Positions 20,899-30,067 of a stretch of 64,000 nt of DNA are shown in pieces. Both the position numbers and the translations under genes were made by a program. Each line of letters starts with the position of its first letter. Within the stretch, counting starts at the first letter, position 1. The notes under the pieces were generated by a model. It searched no databases and was not told the origin of the DNA. It saw nothing but the letters and a program-made list of their open reading frames with translations. This stretch comes from Dyella halodurans (GTDB lineage Bacteria; Pseudomonadota; Gammaproteobacteria; Xanthomonadales; Rhodanobacteraceae), in assembly GCF_026283925.1 (NCBI RefSeq), contig NZ_JAPDPF010000004.1, forward strand, positions 186,001 through 250,000, read 5' to 3'.

Positions 20899-22011
20899 TC
20901 ACTGAATCACGAGGTCACCGTGCAGAGCGCCGGCAGCCTTGATCGATTGAAGAATGGTGATGACATCGCGCGTCGAGAGATGGATGGCTCGCAGCGCACT
21001 GACGAGATCGGCGACCGTGGCGCCATTGGGCATATTGACCATGCGTGCCTCGGGGTCCTGCACTCGAATGGTCGACTGCGGCACCACCGCCGTGCTGATA
21101 TTTCGCGAAGGATTGATCAGCCCCTCGGGCTGCGACACGAGGTAGTCGGTCTGTACGGAGACGCGCAGGTCGCCTTGGGAAATGGTCACGCTTCCCAGCC
21201 TTACGTCACCACCGGAGACCACCGTTCCCGTGCGCTCATTCACAACCACGCGTGCGATCGCATCCGGAATCACCGGCACGTTCTCGATCGAAGAGATCGC
21301 CCGCACCATGTCGGCGGGCGGCGAGGAAAATGTCACCTTGACCTTACCCGCATGCTCAGCCACCGCCGATACTCCCGCATTGCGGCGCAACGACTCGGCT
21401 ACGCGCTCGGCGGTAGTGAAGTCCGGTTGATACAACACCACGTCGAGCGTGCGGCTGTCGGTATTGAGGCCCAATGGCGCTTCCCGTTCGACGGATGCAC
21501 CGTCGGGTACGCGTCCAACCGTGGGATGATTCTTCTGCTCGACGCTGCCAAACGAACGAATGTCGTAGCCGCCGACCGAAAGGGCTCCCTGTGCCAGGGC
21601 GTACATCTTTCCATCCGGGCCGTTCAAAGGCGTCAACAGCAGCACGCCGCCCGACAGGCTACGAGCATCGCCCAGGGATGAAACGGACACATCGAGTTTC
21701 TGCCCGGATTCGGCAAAAGCAGGCAAGGTCGCCGTCACGAGCACGGCGGCAACGTTGCGGCTGTTGAGGTCGTCGGGGCTGATGTTCACGCCGAAGTGGC
21801 TCAGCGTGTTCGCCACGGACTGAACCGTCAGGTGATTCTTGCTGGTGTCGCCCGTGCCGGCGAGACCGATGACCAGGCCGTAGCCGGTCAACGGATTGTC
21901 GCGCACACCCTCGATGCGGGCGATCTCCTTGAGGCGCACGCTTCCAGGGTCCGCGTGCGCAGGGAGCAAGCAGGCGCCCAGAAAAAGACCGATGAGTACG
22001 AAATATTTCAT
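20899..22011 (-). CDS. flgI: P-ring protein FlgI
   Basis: A 370-aa periplasmic protein with a clear Sec signal peptide (MKYFVLIGLFLGACLLPAHA). Strong FlgI motifs: ARIEGVRDNPLTGYGLVIGLAGTGD and RVVVNERTGTVVSGGDVRLG. The P-ring is the bushing in the peptidoglycan layer; its presence means the structure crosses the whole envelope. ATGA overlap with flgH. Confidence 0.96.
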   Translation of the reverse strand: MKYFVLIGLFLGACLLPAHADPGSVRLKEIARIEGVRDNPLTGYGLVIGLAGTGDTSKNHLTVQSVANTLSHFGVNISPDDLNSRNVAAVLVTATLPAFAESGQKLDVSVSSLGDARSLSGGVLLLTPLNGPDGKMYALAQGALSVGGYDIRSFGSVEQKNHPTVGRVPDGASVEREAPLGLNTDSRTLDVVLYQPDFTTAERVAESLRRNAGVSAVAEHAGKVKVTFSSPPADMVRAISSIENVPVIPDAIARVVVNERTGTVVSGGDVRLGSVTISQGDLRVSVQTDYLVSQPEGLINPSRNISTAVVPQSTIRVQDPEARMVNMPNGATVADLVSALRAIHLSTRDVITILQSIKAAGALHGDLVIQ

Positions 22012-22598
22012 ATGAGGCGCAACCAACGTGCAATGCGGTAGAGAATGCTTCGACGCTGCGCTTCGGACACATCGCCTTGACCGGTGAACTCGATGTTCGC
22101 CTCACTGATCCGGTTGGAAAGGATCACATTGGTCGTTGAAATGTCCTCCGCACGCACGAGGCCGGTGAGCGCAAAGTGCTGCTTCTCGCCGTTGACCACG
22201 ACGGTTTGTTCACCGCGAACGCGCAGCATCTCGTTGCCTTCGACGGCGATGACGCGCACAGTCAGCTGCGCCTGGAGCATGCCCGCTCGTGTGGTCTTGC
22301 CCTCACCCGCATTGCTGCCGGCCAGACCGACGCCATAGTTGTGTTGAGCGGACCTGTTCTGCGTGTTGGCCGCGAGCTGCACGTTGCTGTCCGAGTCGGT
22401 ATTGGCACTTGCCGACGCTTGTGCCGTCTCGGTGACGACGACGGTCAAGGTGTCGCCCACTTGATGGGCACGTCGATCGGCCGCCAATCCGCGGTAGGCA
22501 TCGGGCTCGATCATCGAACCACTGGATCGCTGTGCATGCAGTGTCGTCGCCAAGACCGCGCACGCCAGGAACAAGAGAATTCCACGTTTACTGGACAA
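22008..22598 (-). CDS. flgH: L-ring protein FlgH, without an obvious lipobox
   Basis: A 196-aa outer-membrane ring protein. Core motifs (HQVGDTLTVVVTETAQASASA and EGNEMLRVRGEQTVVVNGEKQHFALTGLVRAEDIS) are typical. FlgH is usually a lipoprotein; here the signal region (LLFLACAVLATTLHAQ) looks like a type I signal cleaved at HA|Q, and the only Cys lies too early for a normal lipobox. The start is TTG, with GGGAG upstream, overlapping flgA by 11 nt. Its presence argues for an outer-membrane-spanning hook. Confidence 0.93.
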   Translation of the reverse strand: MSSKRGILLFLACAVLATTLHAQRSSGSMIEPDAYRGLAADRRAHQVGDTLTVVVTETAQASASANTDSDSNVQLAANTQNRSAQHNYGVGLAGSNAGEGKTTRAGMLQAQLTVRVIAVEGNEMLRVRGEQTVVVNGEKQHFALTGLVRAEDISTTNVILSNRISEANIEFTGQGDVSEAQRRSILYRIARWLRLI

Positions 22599-23289
22599 CT
22601 TCGACCACTCCCTTATCTGTCACCCGTGCTCGCACAGGTTCATCGGCACCCTCGACGAGGACCGGAACGACGTCTCCCGTATTCCCCATTTCGTTGGCTA
22701 CACCGCGCGTCGCCAGGTGGATATCACCGTAGCTCGCGAGCACACGAACCTTCTCTTGCCGATCAACATCCGGAATCTTTTCGAAATCGCTCCATAAAAC
22801 GGCGGCTCCCGCCTGAACCGGTTTGCGCAGGCGCATTCCAGCGAGTTCCGTCGGGGCGTCGATGGGCTCTTCCTGTAATGCCGCCACGTCCACTTCCGTC
22901 GATTGAATCCGCAGTGCCGAAGCCAGGACGCCGATGGGCGCGTGTTCCCCATAGGTGAGCACCTTGTCCTGGATGCTCACGGCAAACCACACCGTCGCCG
23001 ATCGCATCACCCGACCATCAACCAGCACATCCACCGGCACGCCAACGCGGGGCCGTGGCCACCGGCCACTGATGGGATGCACCTGAAGGCTGACGACGCC
23101 GGCGGGTACACGTACATCCTCTGGCGTACCGATGGGAGCCAGCGACGCCTCCCCGGTGCTCGGCAGGTGCCCGCGCAGCGCATCCTGAGCCGCGCCAACG
23201 AGGCGCGACGCCGCCACTTCCTGCGGGGCATTCGCCGCGAGGAGACGCAGTGGCAACAAGATCGCGAGCGCGAAAAGGAAGTAGCGCAT
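22588..23289 (-). CDS. flgA: P-ring assembly chaperone FlgA
   Basis: A 233-aa periplasmic protein with a signal peptide (MRYFLFALAILLPLRLLAANA). The C-terminal SAF/FlgA part (LRKPVQAGAAVLWSDFEKIPDVDRQEKVRVLASYGDIHLATRG) is clear. It helps FlgI assemble. It follows flgG by 2 nt. Confidence 0.92.
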   Translation of the reverse strand: MRYFLFALAILLPLRLLAANAPQEVAASRLVGAAQDALRGHLPSTGEASLAPIGTPEDVRVPAGVVSLQVHPISGRWPRPRVGVPVDVLVDGRVMRSATVWFAVSIQDKVLTYGEHAPIGVLASALRIQSTEVDVAALQEEPIDAPTELAGMRLRKPVQAGAAVLWSDFEKIPDVDRQEKVRVLASYGDIHLATRGVANEMGNTGDVVPVLVEGADEPVRARVTDKGVVEVVQ

Positions 23290-23291
23290 GA

Positions 23292-24059
23292 CTACTGGCG
23301 AAGATTGTTGATGGTGTCGAGAATCTGGTCCGAAGCCTGCAACACGCGGGCGTTCAGCTGATAGGCGCGCTGTGCGATGACCAACGACGACATTTCAGTA
23401 ACCATGTCGACATTGGAGCTCTCCAACGAACCCTGGAGAATGCTGCCCGTGCCGTTCTCGTTCGCCTTCTCCACGCTCGGGTCGCCAGAAACCTGGGTAG
23501 CGACGAAGTTGTTGCCACCCACGGACTGCAAGCCATCCGGGGATGGAAATATGCTCAGTTCGATGGTGCCCAACAGCGTTTGGGTCGCGCTACCACCCAC
23601 GTTCGCGTAGATCTGGCCGCTCTGATTGATCTGGATTTGCGCAGCGTCGGGCGGGATCTGGATGTTCTGCGCCAGGCGATTGCCGTCGACGGTGGCCAGA
23701 TAGCCTTCACTGTCTACATGCAGCTGGCCGGCACGCGTATAGAGATGGTTGCCATTACTGTCGGCGATCTCCAGAAAGCCGCTGCCCTGAATGCCAATAT
23801 CCCAGGTGTTGTTCGTCTGCGTCATTTGGCCTTGCGAAAACAACGCCGTAGTGGCAATGATTTCCGAACCCGCTCCGGCGCTCTCCGGCGGCAGGCCCGC
23901 TGCCACCTGTGCCGGCGAAATCGTCGTGATGTCGCCAAAGGCGACGCGCTTGGCCTTGAAGCCGGGCGTCTGCATGTTGGAGATATTGTTCGACAGGGTG
24001 TCGATTTGACTCTGCTGGCTCTTCAGGCCGGAGGTAGCGATATAAAGCGCGTCAATCAT
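23292..24059 (-). CDS. flgG: Distal rod protein FlgG
   Basis: A 255-aa FlgG of nearly standard length (260). N-terminal DALYIATSGLKSQQSQIDTLSNNISNMQTPGFKA and C-terminal SSNVDMVTEMSSLVIAQRAYQLNARVLQASDQIL motifs are intact. Start at 24059 is supported by GAGG 8 nt upstream and by homologue length. Confidence 0.96.
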   Translation of the reverse strand: MIDALYIATSGLKSQQSQIDTLSNNISNMQTPGFKAKRVAFGDITTISPAQVAAGLPPESAGAGSEIIATTALFSQGQMTQTNNTWDIGIQGSGFLEIADSNGNHLYTRAGQLHVDSEGYLATVDGNRLAQNIQIPPDAAQIQINQSGQIYANVGGSATQTLLGTIELSIFPSPDGLQSVGGNNFVATQVSGDPSVEKANENGTGSILQGSLESSNVDMVTEMSSLVIAQRAYQLNARVLQASDQILDTINNLRQ

Positions 24060-24069
24060 GGTCGGATCC

Positions 24070-24747
24070 TCAGGCGTTGTCGCCAAGATGGGAAACACCG
24101 CTCTGCATGGCGGCGTCATAGGCTTGAATCGCCCGTTGCACGGACTGTGCGTGTCGAGTCACTTCCATCAGACGCACCATCTCGGTGCCAGGGTCGACAT
24201 TCGACCGCTCCAGCGCACCCTGGTGCAGCGTGCCGTTCCAGTCGTTCGTCGTACCGCTATAGGCATACAGGCCATCGCCGATCTCGCGCAGTCCGTTGGC
24301 ATCCGCAATGCCCACGATTCTCAGCGTATCGACATTCTTTTCGCCGTCCTTGATGGCGCCGTCGGCGCCAATCTGCACTGCGGCGCTGTCGAGCGTGATG
24401 GGGCCGGATTCGCCCATCACGGTGCGGCCCATGGCGTCCACCAGCTGCTTATCCTCATTCAGATGAAACTGGCCGTTTCGCGTCAGCCGCTCCTGGCCAT
24501 TCACATCGACGACGAAGAAGCCTTGCCCCTGTATGGCAAGGTCCAGGGATGCGCCCGTCTTGTCGAGGTCGCCATCCAGCATGCTGAGGGCGCGATCGCT
24601 ACCTGCAGTCGCTGCACGGAAATCAGTCTTGAGGCGCTCCGTGCGATAACCGGCAGTGCGCATGTTTGCTACGTTCTGGCCAATAACGTCGAGTGACTCG
24701 ACGTCACGGCTGAGATAGCTGGCGATACTGGAAATGACGCTGCTCAT
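24070..24747 (-). CDS. flgF: Proximal rod protein FlgF
   Basis: A 225-aa FlgF (usual 250). It has the LDVIGQNVANMRTAGYRTERLKTDF rod motif, the LDLAIQGQGFFVVD element common to rod/hook proteins, and a C-terminal SNVDPGTEMVRLMEVTRHAQSVQRAIQAYD helix. Confidence 0.94.
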   Translation of the reverse strand: MSSVISSIASYLSRDVESLDVIGQNVANMRTAGYRTERLKTDFRAATAGSDRALSMLDGDLDKTGASLDLAIQGQGFFVVDVNGQERLTRNGQFHLNEDKQLVDAMGRTVMGESGPITLDSAAVQIGADGAIKDGEKNVDTLRIVGIADANGLREIGDGLYAYSGTTNDWNGTLHQGALERSNVDPGTEMVRLMEVTRHAQSVQRAIQAYDAAMQSGVSHLGDNA

Positions 24748-24754
24748 GAATTCC

Positions 24755-26815
24755 TCATGGGGACACAGTGACGACGCCGAAGGACTTCACCGCCAGAGAC
24801 GCCGGCACCTCGTTGATGCCAAGCACGGTGATATGGGGAAGGCTGCGCTGTACCAGCGCACGCAGGTGCCGGCGCAGTGCGCTCGGGCAAAGCAGGACGG
24901 GGAGATGGTTGCGCACCATCATGGCTTCGGACTGCTTCGCCAGTCCGCCCAGCAAGGATTCGAGTTGTCCCGCGTCGCTGAGCATCAGGCTCGCGCCTTC
25001 GCGTTGCCTCAGCGCAGCGACAATATTGCGTTCGAGTTCGGCGGCCAAGGTCAGCACGTGCAGCTCGCCCTGCGCATTGCTCACGCGCTGGCAGATCACC
25101 GGGCCCAGGCGTTCGCGCACACGCTCGACCAGCTCATCCGTTTGCTTGTAGGTCTTGCCGGCATCGACAAGCACCTCAAGTATCGCTTCCGTGTTGCGGA
25201 TGCTCACCTGCTCTTTCAACAGCTGCTGGAGCACCTTTTGCACGTCGGTGTAGGACATGACGCCAGGAATCAGCTCGTCCACCAGTGACGCTTGTTGTTC
25301 GCGCACGCGCGCTACCAGGCGCTCCGTCTCTGCCCGCGTCAGCAGTTCCGGCGCGTGCCGCTTCACCACCTCGCCGAGATGGGTGATGAGCACGGTTTCC
25401 GGGTCGACCAAGGTATAGCCCGCGCCACGTGCGAACTGCCGCTGCTCCGGTGAAATCCAGAGCGCTGGCAGGCCGTAAGCAGGGTCCTTGGTTTCCCGCC
25501 CTTCCAGGCGCGGACGCTTGCCGCCCGGATCGATAGCCAGGAGCGCGTCAAAGTGCAGCTCACCCTTGCCAACGCGCGAGCCCTGCACATGAATCTCATA
25601 GCCCCGCTCGGCCAGCGGCGCTTCCTGGATGAGTTTCACCTTCGGCAGGATGAAGCCGGCCTCCAGGGCGTACTGCTTGCGGTACGTCGCGATGCGTTCG
25701 CCCAGATCCAGATTCTTGGCCTTGTACGTCGCCACGATGGCCGTACCGAGATGAATCTCGACGGGCTCGACCGCCATCAACTTGTAGATGTCTTCCTCGG
25801 AGCGACCCGCCACAGGCTCTGGGTCGACCTGCTCGGCGTCCTCCGCCGGGTTCAAGCGCTTGTCCCGCACAGAGAAGAAGATCATGGCGACAACGCCAGC
25901 CAGCACCACGAGTACCGGCCACGCAGGCAAGCCCGGGAGCGTCATCACGCCCATGAGTGCCACCGCAACAATCAGTAGCGTGCGCGAATTGGACAAGACC
26001 TGACGCGTCACCTCGGTACCGAGTTGTGCGTCGGAAGCAGCGCGGGTGATGATGATGCCCGTCGCGACGGCAATCACCAGGGACGGAATCTGCGTCACGA
26101 TGCCGTCACCGACGGTCAGCAGCGTGTACTGATGGGCAGCTTCGGACCATGGAAGGCCCCGCTGAAGCATACCAACCGCCAAGCCGCCAATGATGTCGAT
26201 CAGGATGATCATGATGCCGGCAATGGCATCGCCCTTCACGAACTTGGTGGCACCGTCCATCGCGCCATAAAAGCTCGCCTCCCGCTCCACCAGTGCGCGG
26301 CGACGCTTGGCCTCATGCTGGTCGATGAGACCCATGTTCATGTCCGCATCGATGCTCATCTGCTTGCCGGGCATGCTGTCCAGCGTGAAGCGCGCCGCGA
26401 CTTCCGCCACGCGCTGCGCACCACTGGTGACCACGACGTATTGCACGACGACCAGAATGAGAAACACCACCAGGCCAATCACGTAGTTGCCGCCCACCAC
26501 GTACGAGCCGATCGCATTGATCACTCGCCCGGCATTGCCCTTGTCCAGGATCAAACGCGTGGCGGAAATGTTCAGCGAGAGCCGAAACAGCGTGGTGATG
26601 AGCAGCAACGATGGAAACGTCGAGAAACTCAGCGGCGTCTCAGTAAAGAACGTAATCAGCAGCACCAGGAGCGCCGCCGTGAAGTTCAAAACCAACAAGA
26701 AATCGAGCAGCCCTGGCGGAATGGGCGTGAACAGGATGACAAGGATGCCAACCATGCCCAGCACCAGCGCCATATCGCGCTTGCCGCTCCAGAACTGTGC
26801 AAAAAGCGCGCTCAC
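24755..26815 (-). CDS. flhA: Flagellar-type export gate protein FlhA
   Basis: A 686-aa inner-membrane gate protein. About eight membrane helices in the first 320 residues include the FHIPEP-region sequence (SMPGKQMSIDADMNMGLIDQHEAKRRRALVEREASFYGAMDGA). A large cytoplasmic domain follows that forms the nonameric substrate-docking ring. The start is GTG at 26815, overlapping the flhB stop as GTGA; a longer open frame to 26953 lies inside flhB and would exceed the family length. Confidence 0.96.
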   Translation of the reverse strand: MSALFAQFWSGKRDMALVLGMVGILVILFTPIPPGLLDFLLVLNFTAALLVLLITFFTETPLSFSTFPSLLLITTLFRLSLNISATRLILDKGNAGRVINAIGSYVVGGNYVIGLVVFLILVVVQYVVVTSGAQRVAEVAARFTLDSMPGKQMSIDADMNMGLIDQHEAKRRRALVEREASFYGAMDGATKFVKGDAIAGIMIILIDIIGGLAVGMLQRGLPWSEAAHQYTLLTVGDGIVTQIPSLVIAVATGIIITRAASDAQLGTEVTRQVLSNSRTLLIVAVALMGVMTLPGLPAWPVLVVLAGVVAMIFFSVRDKRLNPAEDAEQVDPEPVAGRSEEDIYKLMAVEPVEIHLGTAIVATYKAKNLDLGERIATYRKQYALEAGFILPKVKLIQEAPLAERGYEIHVQGSRVGKGELHFDALLAIDPGGKRPRLEGRETKDPAYGLPALWISPEQRQFARGAGYTLVDPETVLITHLGEVVKRHAPELLTRAETERLVARVREQQASLVDELIPGVMSYTDVQKVLQQLLKEQVSIRNTEAILEVLVDAGKTYKQTDELVERVRERLGPVICQRVSNAQGELHVLTLAAELERNIVAALRQREGASLMLSDAGQLESLLGGLAKQSEAMMVRNHLPVLLCPSALRRHLRALVQRSLPHITVLGINEVPASLAVKSFGVVTVSP

Positions 26816-27885
26816 GAGAAAATCCTGTTGCCGGAACGGCCCATCAACCAGCGGTAGACGGGTGCCAGCTGGGCGTAAAGATGATCGGGCACGGGTTTGT
26901 CGACGTTGCACTCGCGGAACAACGCCCGTGCCAATGCGGGTGAACGCAAGCACGGCACGCCAGAAACCGCTGCCTTGCTGCGCATGGCAGCGGCGACGGC
27001 GTCCGTGCCCTTGGCCAGCACCACGGGCGAACGCATCGTGCGCGGTCGGTATTGCAATGCCACGGCGAGATGGGTGGGATTGGTCAGTACGACGTCGGCG
27101 TCGGGGACACGGCGAATCGAACGCGATTGCTTCAGCAACTCCACCATGAGTCGCTTGCGCTTATGCCGGATGTCCGGATCGCCTTCACGGCGCTTCACTT
27201 CATCCTTGATGTCGTTGCGACTCATGCGCAATTTGCGCAGGTACTCGCGACGCGAAAACAGCAGATCCATGAGCGCTACGAAGGCCAGTACGGCAAGCAC
27301 CCAGGTCGTGACGCGAACGTAGACAGATCGCATCAACTCGCCCGCAGCGCTGGGTGCGGCAGTCGCCGTGGCCAGCACCTGATGCTGCAGCGACCCGGTC
27401 AACCACCACGCCATGCCGGCCAGCAACGACACCTTGAAGACGAGCTTGAACAGGTCCCAGAGCAGCCGCAGCGAAAAAATCCGTTTGAAGCCCTGCGCGG
27501 GATTCAAACGGGAGAAATCCGGTTTCAGTGGCTCGGTGCTGAACACGGGACCGGTCTGCACCAGGTTGGCAATCACGGCGGTAACGAGCAGCGCGATGAC
27601 CAGTGGGATCATGGCCTGCCACACGGGCCTGAAGGTCGCGGCAATCCACAACACCAGACTGACCGACGGCGACGGCGCGTTGCCGGCCATCAGCATCATC
27701 CGCTGGAAACAATGCGCCCAGACACCTGCCAGCGAATGCGCGATGGCGCACAAGGTGATGCTGAAGACCACCGTCACCAGCAGGCCGGTCACCTCCGTAC
27801 TACGCGGGACCTGGCCCTTGTTCCGGGCCTCCTGCAGGCGGAAGGGCGTGGGTTGTTCCGTCTTGCTCTGCTCGTTCTCGGCCAT
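26812..27885 (-). CDS. flhB: Export specificity switch protein FlhB
   Basis: A 357-aa protein with four membrane helices (about 32-52, 90-112, 143-165, 188-208) and a cytoplasmic domain. The autocleavage motif NPTH is intact at 269-272, so the normal switch from rod/hook to late substrates is possible. This is notable because no late substrate genes lie here. It opens one base after the fliR stop. Confidence 0.96.
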   Translation of the reverse strand: MAENEQSKTEQPTPFRLQEARNKGQVPRSTEVTGLLVTVVFSITLCAIAHSLAGVWAHCFQRMMLMAGNAPSPSVSLVLWIAATFRPVWQAMIPLVIALLVTAVIANLVQTGPVFSTEPLKPDFSRLNPAQGFKRIFSLRLLWDLFKLVFKVSLLAGMAWWLTGSLQHQVLATATAAPSAAGELMRSVYVRVTTWVLAVLAFVALMDLLFSRREYLRKLRMSRNDIKDEVKRREGDPDIRHKRKRLMVELLKQSRSIRRVPDADVVLTNPTHLAVALQYRPRTMRSPVVLAKGTDAVAAAMRSKAAVSGVPCLRSPALARALFRECNVDKPVPDHLYAQLAPVYRWLMGRSGNRIFS

Positions 27886-27886
27886 A

Positions 27887-28654
27887 TCAATGGACCCCGG
27901 CCATCGGCAGCGCAGAGAACGCCCCGCGGAACAAGCGTTCGATCAGCGGTGGCGAAAAGCGAAGCGTCGCCGCCAGTAGCGTGAATCCAGCCAGCACCTT
28001 GAGCGGCAGTGCCACGAAATAGATATTGGCCTGGGGCATCGATCGGCTGGCGTAGGCCGTTCCCAGGTCAATGGCGAACAAGCCGAGGATCACAGGCAGC
28101 ACCACCATCAGGCCCAGCAGGAACTGGGTGGATAGCAGACTCATGAATACCGTTGGCGAAACCACGATGCGGCCGCTACCCAGCGGCACCAGATTCAAGG
28201 ACGAGACCAGCCCTCGCAGCAGGACCAAGTGCAGTCCCAGGGCAAAGAACACCACCATGCCGCCCCACTGGATCACCGTGCCAAACAACGACTCGGTGGT
28301 GTGCGTCGAGGGGTTGAGCAGGCTCGCTGCCGCCACACCCGACTGCATGTCGACCATGCGCGCCGCAAATCCGAGTGCCGCGGTGGGCAGTACGACCGCG
28401 AGCGCAAACGTGAGACCGACCAGGCTCTCGCCGCCCATGGCCAGCCCAAGCAACACCGGCGATTCCATCGTGCCGGCGGCAACGGTAGCCGCTCCCGCCG
28501 CGCCCACCGCCGTCAAAGCAAGCGCAATCACCACGACGATACGCACCGTTCCCGGCACCCAAGCCAAGGGGCCAAGCGCCGGCACCATCAGCAACGGCGC
28601 AAAACGCGCCATGGCCAACAGAAACGTCGCGACATCCCTTTCGAGTACTTCCAT
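27887..28654 (-). CDS. fliR: Export gate protein FliR
   Basis: A 255-aa membrane protein with about six hydrophobic helices. The FliR core (FAPLLMVPALGPLAWVPGTVRIVVVIALAL near the start and the ARMVDMQSGVAAASLLNP region) is recognisable. It belongs to the FliPQR export channel. AGGAG lies immediately before the ATG, overlapping the fliQ stop region. Confidence 0.95.
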   Translation of the reverse strand: MEVLERDVATFLLAMARFAPLLMVPALGPLAWVPGTVRIVVVIALALTAVGAAGAATVAAGTMESPVLLGLAMGGESLVGLTFALAVVLPTAALGFAARMVDMQSGVAAASLLNPSTHTTESLFGTVIQWGGMVVFFALGLHLVLLRGLVSSLNLVPLGSGRIVVSPTVFMSLLSTQFLLGLMVVLPVILGLFAIDLGTAYASRSMPQANIYFVALPLKVLAGFTLLAATLRFSPPLIERLFRGAFSALPMAGVH

Positions 28655-28659
28655 AACTC

Positions 28660-28923
28660 CTACATTCCCGCCACAAGACCAAACAGATGCTGCGTGAACT
28701 CCACCACGACAGCCATCATCCAGGCGCCTGTCATCACAAACATCGCGACCACGACGACAAGCTTCGGAATGAAGGTCAGCGTCATTTCCTGGATCTGCGT
28801 GACCACCTGCACGATCGAAATCACGACACCCACCAGCAAGGTGGCGACCAGGATCGGCGCGCTCACCTTGGCCGCCGTCAGCAGTGTCTGCGCCAGCAGA
28901 TGCATGGCGACATCAGTGTCCAC
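28660..28923 (-). CDS. fliQ: Export gate protein FliQ
   Basis: An 87-aa protein (usual 89) with two membrane helices. The SAPILVATLLVGVVISIVQVVTQIQEMTLTFIPK core is diagnostic. The GTG start at 28923 was chosen because AGGAG lies 7 nt upstream and the length then matches the family. It overlaps the end of the TPR gene by 11 nt. Confidence 0.95.
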   Translation of the reverse strand: MDTDVAMHLLAQTLLTAAKVSAPILVATLLVGVVISIVQVVTQIQEMTLTFIPKLVVVVAMFVMTGAWMMAVVVEFTQHLFGLVAGM

Positions 28924-30067
28924 GCGGGCGCTCCTGTGCCGGACGCAGCAGGTTTCGCAGCGTGTAGACAAACTCCGGCGAGATTGGCGTGCTTCCTTTC
29001 AGGGAAGAAGCCGTCAGCGACTGAATAATCGCCTGGGCTTCTGCTTCCCTACCCTCGTCGAGCAGCAACACGCTCTGTGCGTAGCGCGCCGAACGTCCGT
29101 TCGGATCAAGGCGCAACGCGCGCTTGATGGCTTCACCAGCCGCTTCCTTTTCACCACGCAACGCATGGATCAACGCACGGCCACCGTGGGTTTCTCCAAA
29201 CGTTCGATCCAAGGCAAACGCGTTGTCGAAGCTCTGTTGCGCGCCATCCAGGTTTCCCTGCAGCAGCTGGCACCACGCCAGCGCATGCCAGGTACCGATG
29301 TGCTCGGGCATGTAGGTTGCTGCGCGATCCAGCACGGCCCTGGCGGCGACGATATCGCCCCGCATCATCAAGCCTTCCCCTAGCCCGAGGTAGGCCCTGC
29401 CCGCGTTTGGCTGCGCGGCAATCAGCTGCTGAAACATGGGTACGGCGACATCGTCGCGTCGATCCCATAAGGCCAACGTGCCGCTGACCAAACCGGCATC
29501 GAACTGGGCAGGATCTTCGTTCAAGGCCTGCGTCGCTGCTTGCGCCGCCTCGGCTGTCTGGCCGTCATCAAGCAGCAGCATGGCGCGCAAGCCATGGAAC
29601 TCCGCGTGGCGCCCCCCCTGGGGCACACCGTCCAAAATCACCAGGGCTTCAGCGATTCGCTGCTGGTGATACAGGATGCGCGCCTTCAACAATGCAAGCG
29701 CTGCGGCGGCATCGGCTTCCGGAGATGCTGCCAGAGATAGCGTGCCAAGCGCTTCGTCCAGTTGGCCGAGCCGAAACTGCGCGAATGCAAGGTCGTGACA
29801 TAGTCCGCCAGGCACGGGCCGCATGGTCGATGCAAGCGGTTGCAACAGCGCCACCGCGTTCACGAAGTCGCCGTCCACGAGCGCGCAACGCGCTTCGCGA
29901 AACAGCACGCCAGGCAGGCTTCGCAACGCTAGTGGAGCTTGCTGCAAACGCTGCCTTGCCCGCGCCACCTGCCCTTCGATCAGCAATTGATCGAGCAAGT
30001 CGCAAAGCAGGTCGACGTTGGCCGGATCGCGATCCGCGAAAGCCTCCAGTGAGGCAAGGCGGCTCAC
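28913..30067 (-). CDS. Tetratricopeptide-repeat protein, first gene of the flagellar-type operon
   Basis: A 384-aa soluble protein built of helix pairs with TPR consensus spacing (LAFAQFRLGQLDEALGTLSLA, AYLGLGEGLMMRGDIVAARAVLDRA, WHALAWCQLLQGNLDGAQQSFDNAF, HALRGEKEAAGEAIKRALRLDP). About eight to nine repeats fill the chain. There is no signal peptide. The start is GTG with AGGGG upstream. Because it overlaps fliQ it must belong to the operon. TPR proteins in type III systems act as chaperones or assembly scaffolds, which would fit, but the function is not shown. Confidence 0.85.
   Translation of the reverse strand: MSRLASLEAFADRDPANVDLLCDLLDQLLIEGQVARARQRLQQAPLALRSLPGVLFREARCALVDGDFVNAVALLQPLASTMRPVPGGLCHDLAFAQFRLGQLDEALGTLSLAASPEADAAAALALLKARILYHQQRIAEALVILDGVPQGGRHAEFHGLRAMLLLDDGQTAEAAQAATQALNEDPAQFDAGLVSGTLALWDRRDDVAVPMFQQLIAAQPNAGRAYLGLGEGLMMRGDIVAARAVLDRAATYMPEHIGTWHALAWCQLLQGNLDGAQQSFDNAFALDRTFGETHGGRALIHALRGEKEAAGEAIKRALRLDPNGRSARYAQSVLLLDEGREAEAQAIIQSLTASSLKGSTPISPEFVYTLRNLLRPAQERPRGH

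Noticed and set aside
26024-26857. Plus-strand frames across flhA/flhB and other flagellar genes (for example 18397-19794)
   Set aside because: All are antisense to genes with unambiguous families and carry no recognisable domain.
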